Shown: positions 61,444-64,000 of the stretch, one piece after another
How positions within the stretch are numbered: the first letter of the stretch is position 1
How the letters are laid out: every line of letters begins with the position of its first letter
NCBI RefSeq assembly: GCF_024297185.1
Contig: NZ_JANCTD010000002.1
Coordinates: 248,001 to 312,000, forward strand
DNA from: Lewinella sp. JB7
Lineage (GTDB): Bacteria > Bacteroidota > Bacteroidia > Chitinophagales > Saprospiraceae
DNA length: 64,000 nt
Direction: 5' to 3'
Position numbers and translations under genes: made by a program
The notes under the pieces: model-generated
The model's database searches: none
What the model was told of the DNA's origin: nothing
Seen by the model: only the letters and a program-made list of their open reading frames with translations

Positions 61444-61526
61444 CCCGGAAGTGGCTCAAACTACCGGCACCATTCGGCGCTACCTCCCCCCTTATTCAAT
61501 AGCACCGCTCATCGGGCCGCTTTCAC

Positions 61527-62804
61527 TTAGACTTTGGTGGGCGGCGGGGGCGGCGGCGTTTGCGTCGGGGGCTCCGGTGTCCGCTTTGGATCCGGTTTGG
61601 TGGGATCTCCCGAGCGGTCGACGGGTTTGTCCTCATTGAATTTATCGAGGATGCGACGCATTTGCTCGCCGGCCGCTTCCCGCCCCCCGAGGCCGAAGCT
61701 CAGGGCTACCGCTACGGCTACGGCGCCGAGGGTAAGTCCGAAGGCCAGGTTGACGATATCGTCCGCGATACCCATCGTACGCAGGGCAATGGCTAGGAAG
61801 AGGCCGAGGATGACGATGCGTGCCAGTCCGGCGAGGAAGGTATCGGTGCGCCCGCTACTCATGGTGCGGTAAGCCAGATTGGCCAGATAGTTGCCGAGTA
61901 CCAGAATGACGAGGCCGAAGGCTATCTGCCCCGTAACCTCGAAGATCTCACCCAGGATGTAGCTTAACTGATCGAATTCGAGTTGCTCTACCCCCGTGAG
62001 GATGCCCAGGAACATGATGAAAAAGAAGGCAACGTTGGCCAGCAGGGTCGAGAGTTTCGTGGTGCCGATGATCTGGTCAAGTTCGAGGCGGTTAGCCAGT
62101 CGGTCGGTCCCCATACTTTCGAGAAGCCCCTGCAGCAAACCGGTCACGAATTTACCCCCTATGTAGAACAGGCCGATGATGATGGCCGCCGCGAAGATAC
62201 GGGGAATGGCCTCCAGGAAGGAGCGCAACATGTCGTTGGCCGGCTCCGTGATGCTGTCCAGCCGCAGGGCGTCAAGTGCCGCGATCAAGATGGGAATAAA
62301 TACCAGAATGAAGACCAGATTCTGCAGAATGCGGGTCAGATTGATCTCGTGCTTTAGTCCGGCCCGCTGGCTCACACCTTCCAGGAATCCGGCGGCCATA
62401 CCCACCAGTCCGCTGGCGATCTTGGCAATCACGTAGCCGATAAAGCCGATAAGCACGGCGCCCACGATGTTGGGAATGAAGGCCAGGAAGTCTCCGACCA
62501 TATCGTTGAGGGGACGCATGACCGAGTTGATGCCCAGCACGTCGAGTGCCGCGAGCAGGACCATGACCATAACGATGTAAAAGACCAGCTTCGCCAGCGC
62601 CCGTTCGGGATAGACCGTAGAACTGCCGGTCCCCCGGGCAACCCGGTTGTCCAGGTCCGTTTTCTTAAGCAGTTTTTCCGTCAGCTTTTGCAAGAGCTTG
62701 GCGACGAAATAGCCGATTACGAGGATGAGCAGGGCGGCAATGATGTCGGGTACCGCATTGCCCAGGCGGTCGAGCCAGAGCTCCATTCGGGTAGAGAAGT
62801 CCAT
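61527..62804 (-). CDS. MscS-like mechanosensitive channel family protein with conserved TM-helix repeats
   Basis: A 425-residue inner-membrane protein with four copies of the conserved TM-helix unit (PF05552), each ending in a Gly-rich helix: AALLILVIGYFVAKLLQ, GAVLIGFIGYVIAKIASG, AAIIIGLFYIGGKFVTG and GLVILVLGNYLANLAYR. The last helix pair (LAFGLTLGAVAVAVALSFGL then GGREAAGEQMRRIL) resembles the pore helix of MscS. The MscS beta domain is replaced by a short acidic and proline-rich tail (PEPPTQTPPPPPPTKV). A role in osmotic or envelope-stress response is inferred. Confidence 0.88.
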   Translation of the reverse strand: MDFSTRMELWLDRLGNAVPDIIAALLILVIGYFVAKLLQKLTEKLLKKTDLDNRVARGTGSSTVYPERALAKLVFYIVMVMVLLAALDVLGINSVMRPLNDMVGDFLAFIPNIVGAVLIGFIGYVIAKIASGLVGMAAGFLEGVSQRAGLKHEINLTRILQNLVFILVFIPILIAALDALRLDSITEPANDMLRSFLEAIPRIFAAAIIIGLFYIGGKFVTGLLQGLLESMGTDRLANRLELDQIIGTTKLSTLLANVAFFFIMFLGILTGVEQLEFDQLSYILGEIFEVTGQIAFGLVILVLGNYLANLAYRTMSSGRTDTFLAGLARIVILGLFLAIALRTMGIADDIVNLAFGLTLGAVAVAVALSFGLGGREAAGEQMRRILDKFNEDKPVDRSGDPTKPDPKRTPEPPTQTPPPPPPTKV

Positions 62805-62969
62805 ACGCAGTCGAAGTGTTTGTTAGGGAAATATAATGCCAAACAAACGACAATCCGACAGCCTAGTTCACAAAACTTTGGTGGGCGTAATTTCTATCCA
62901 CACAATAATCGACCCGGACCGACCAGCAATCCGGTCGGTTGCCCAACCCCCTTCGGTACTGATCGCCCG

Positions 62970-64000
62970 CTACTGTTCCTTCAGTACGTACGATTCCACT
63001 CCGAACATCGACCAGCGGTAACCCACCCCAAGTTCCAGCATCAGCCCCGAGGCCTCCGCCAGCTTATAGGCCTGGTAGTGAACGCTCAGGTGCAGATTGA
63101 TGTGCCCGGCACTAACGGTCGGCGATCCGTAGAGATAGTCGAAACTGCCCGGGCCCAGGGCGAAAGTCCGGTTTACCCCTAGTCCGAGGGTTGCGCCCTC
63201 GTTCCGCAACCAATCGCGGTCGTGGTCGGACAGGCTCGGACTCAGATTTTGCTGAGCGAACCCGACCTCCCCCTGTACCAGGTAATCTCCCAGGTAGCGG
63301 CCATACAGTAGTCCGACGAGGAGAGTTGGCGGAGCCTCGTTCAATTCCCGATTCGTGGTAATGGGATAGGGTGCGCGTTGCTTGTTGCCGTATACCGACA
63401 TAAACAGGCCGTACGCGCGGGCTTTCTGGTCCACGTAGGCCATATCGATGCGCATCCCGCCCCCGAACGCCAGGTAGCGCGAAGGCTTGCCGATGAACTG
63501 ATTGACCGCCCCTCCGACCAGCATATCGAAGCGCTCGACGGACCGGTTCAATGATTCGAAGTCCTCCCGCTTCGGGCGGTAGTAGCTTGCCGACATAGGT
63601 TGGTAACTGCCCAGGGGCACGCTCGAGTAAGTCGGGTAAGTGAGTGACAGGATGTACAGGGTTTCGCGCGGCCGTCCCGCGGAAATCGCGGGGTCAAAAC
63701 GGGGCAAGGTCAGCGTTCGCTGCCGCAGGCTGTCGATGATCGCCGGATTGGTTACGTTGTACGTTTCCTGTAGATGGGCGCGGCCGCTCGTGTCGACCGT
63801 CATGATCAGCTCTATGGGGCGACCGGCAAGGCTGTCGCGCTGTCCCCGGCTAAACTCAATACCGAAGTAGGTCGCCGCCATGCGGCTGGCGGAATAGGGC
63901 GCAATGGCCTCCCTATCATCTACGGGAGTGCCCTGTCCCCACAGCGCCGGTGAGATCAGAAAAATCAGGAACGACAGCAGTAGCAGTAGGATGCGATTCA
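62970..64000 (-). CDS. Hypothetical secreted protein, start codon cut by the window edge
   Basis: The frame is open to the right edge; the last two bases read TG of an ATG whose A lies at 64001, giving MNRILLLLLSFLIFLISPAL, a signal peptide with cleavage near WGQ. So 343 of 344 codons are inside the window. The N-terminal half (PIELIMTVDTSGRAHLQETY, TLTLPRFDPA) looks like a TonB-C-like or assembly domain, and the second half has alternating strands with aromatic ends (RYLAFGGGMRIDMAYVDQ, LLVGLLYGRYLGDYLVQGEV, LELGVGYRWSMFG), as in an outer-membrane barrel. No family is recognised. Confidence 0.75.
   Translation of the reverse strand, partial: NRILLLLLSFLIFLISPALWGQGTPVDDREAIAPYSASRMAATYFGIEFSRGQRDSLAGRPIELIMTVDTSGRAHLQETYNVTNPAIIDSLRQRTLTLPRFDPAISAGRPRETLYILSLTYPTYSSVPLGSYQPMSASYYRPKREDFESLNRSVERFDMLVGGAVNQFIGKPSRYLAFGGGMRIDMAYVDQKARAYGLFMSVYGNKQRAPYPITTNRELNEAPPTLLVGLLYGRYLGDYLVQGEVGFAQQNLSPSLSDHDRDWLRNEGATLGLGVNRTFALGPGSFDYLYGSPTVSAGHINLHLSVHYQAYKLAEASGLMLELGVGYRWSMFGVESYVLKEQ

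Larger units (their letters stand above)
61029..61526. other. Largely non-coding region with two GC-rich motifs
   Basis: 500 bp between the AraC gene and the channel gene. It contains two inverted GC-rich motifs and a short minus-strand frame with a signal peptide (both listed separately). Confidence 0.5.

Noticed and set aside
1-64000. tRNA, rRNA, transposase, integrase, phage or conjugation genes
   Set aside because: None was recognised on either strand; the repeats and pseudogenes are not accompanied by mobile-element genes.

Overview
The window looks like chromosomal DNA from a GC-rich marine member of the Bacteroidota, probably Saprospiria/Lewinella-like. The taxon is an inference. What the sequence shows is two SusC-type TonB receptors (one with its SusD partner), very large secreted proteins with C-terminal type IX secretion (T9SS) tails, a one-piece hybrid two-component regulator, many Bacteroidota lipoproteins, and promoters of the form TTTG-N20-TAnnTTTG. 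No tRNA, rRNA, CRISPR array, transposase or phage gene was seen.

Layout. 0-4.4 kb: the first 487 codons of a SusC receptor, an M14 peptidase and a DUF1080 lipoprotein, all on the minus strand. 4.5-8.6 kb: a 925-residue hybrid sensor/regulator and a hypothetical secreted protein. 8.7-11.4 kb: a complete TRAP transporter (dctPQM). 12.6-17.3 kb: a lectin-tailed metalloprotease and a thrombospondin-3-repeat T9SS protein. 18.0-31.1 kb: a patchy region of working genes and broken ones. The working genes include a PL7 alginate lyase with an SDR reductase, a PhoD-like phosphatase, an MBL-fold hydrolase, a peroxiredoxin, an AraC regulator and an AhpD-like protein. The broken ones are an AraC copy, a glycerate kinase, a frameshifted AraC, an SDR remnant, an AraC tail and a FlaR-like kinase. 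31.4-34.1 kb: a MORN-type protein, a YHYH lipoprotein and a polysaccharide deacetylase. 34.2-43.0 kb: a sulfatase, a KDPG/KDPGal aldolase and a DgoK kinase, divergent from SusC/SusD. 43.5-47.8 kb: a vanadium-haloperoxidase-like lipoprotein and a two-subunit molybdenum hydroxylase. 48.5-55 kb: a 2146-residue T9SS protein. 55-61 kb: a membrane/START protein and a cupin/NTF2/carboxymuconolactone-decarboxylase gene set with a divergent AraC. 61.5-64 kb: a MscS-like channel and a secreted protein cut by the window edge.

How parts work together. The PL7 lyase, SDR, DgoK, aldolase, sulfatase, SusC/D and TRAP transporter suggest use of algal acidic or sulfated polysaccharide ending in pyruvate plus glyceraldehyde-3-phosphate. 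The divergent region between dgoK and susC carries two copies of an 18-bp sequence built on the palindrome TTGGTTAACCAA. One copy overlaps a near-perfect Bacteroidota promoter, a strong candidate for a repressor-controlled switch.

Three other promoters (MBL hydrolase, AhpD-like gene, cupin-CMD operon) each carry a direct repeat with exactly 21-bp spacing, the classic footprint of an AraC-family activator. Two of the three share a TTACGG core and are probably served by the paralogous AraC proteins at 23.3 and 60.1 kb. A GC-rich 18-25 bp motif occurs at least 13 times, only between genes or beside decayed genes, and is unexplained.
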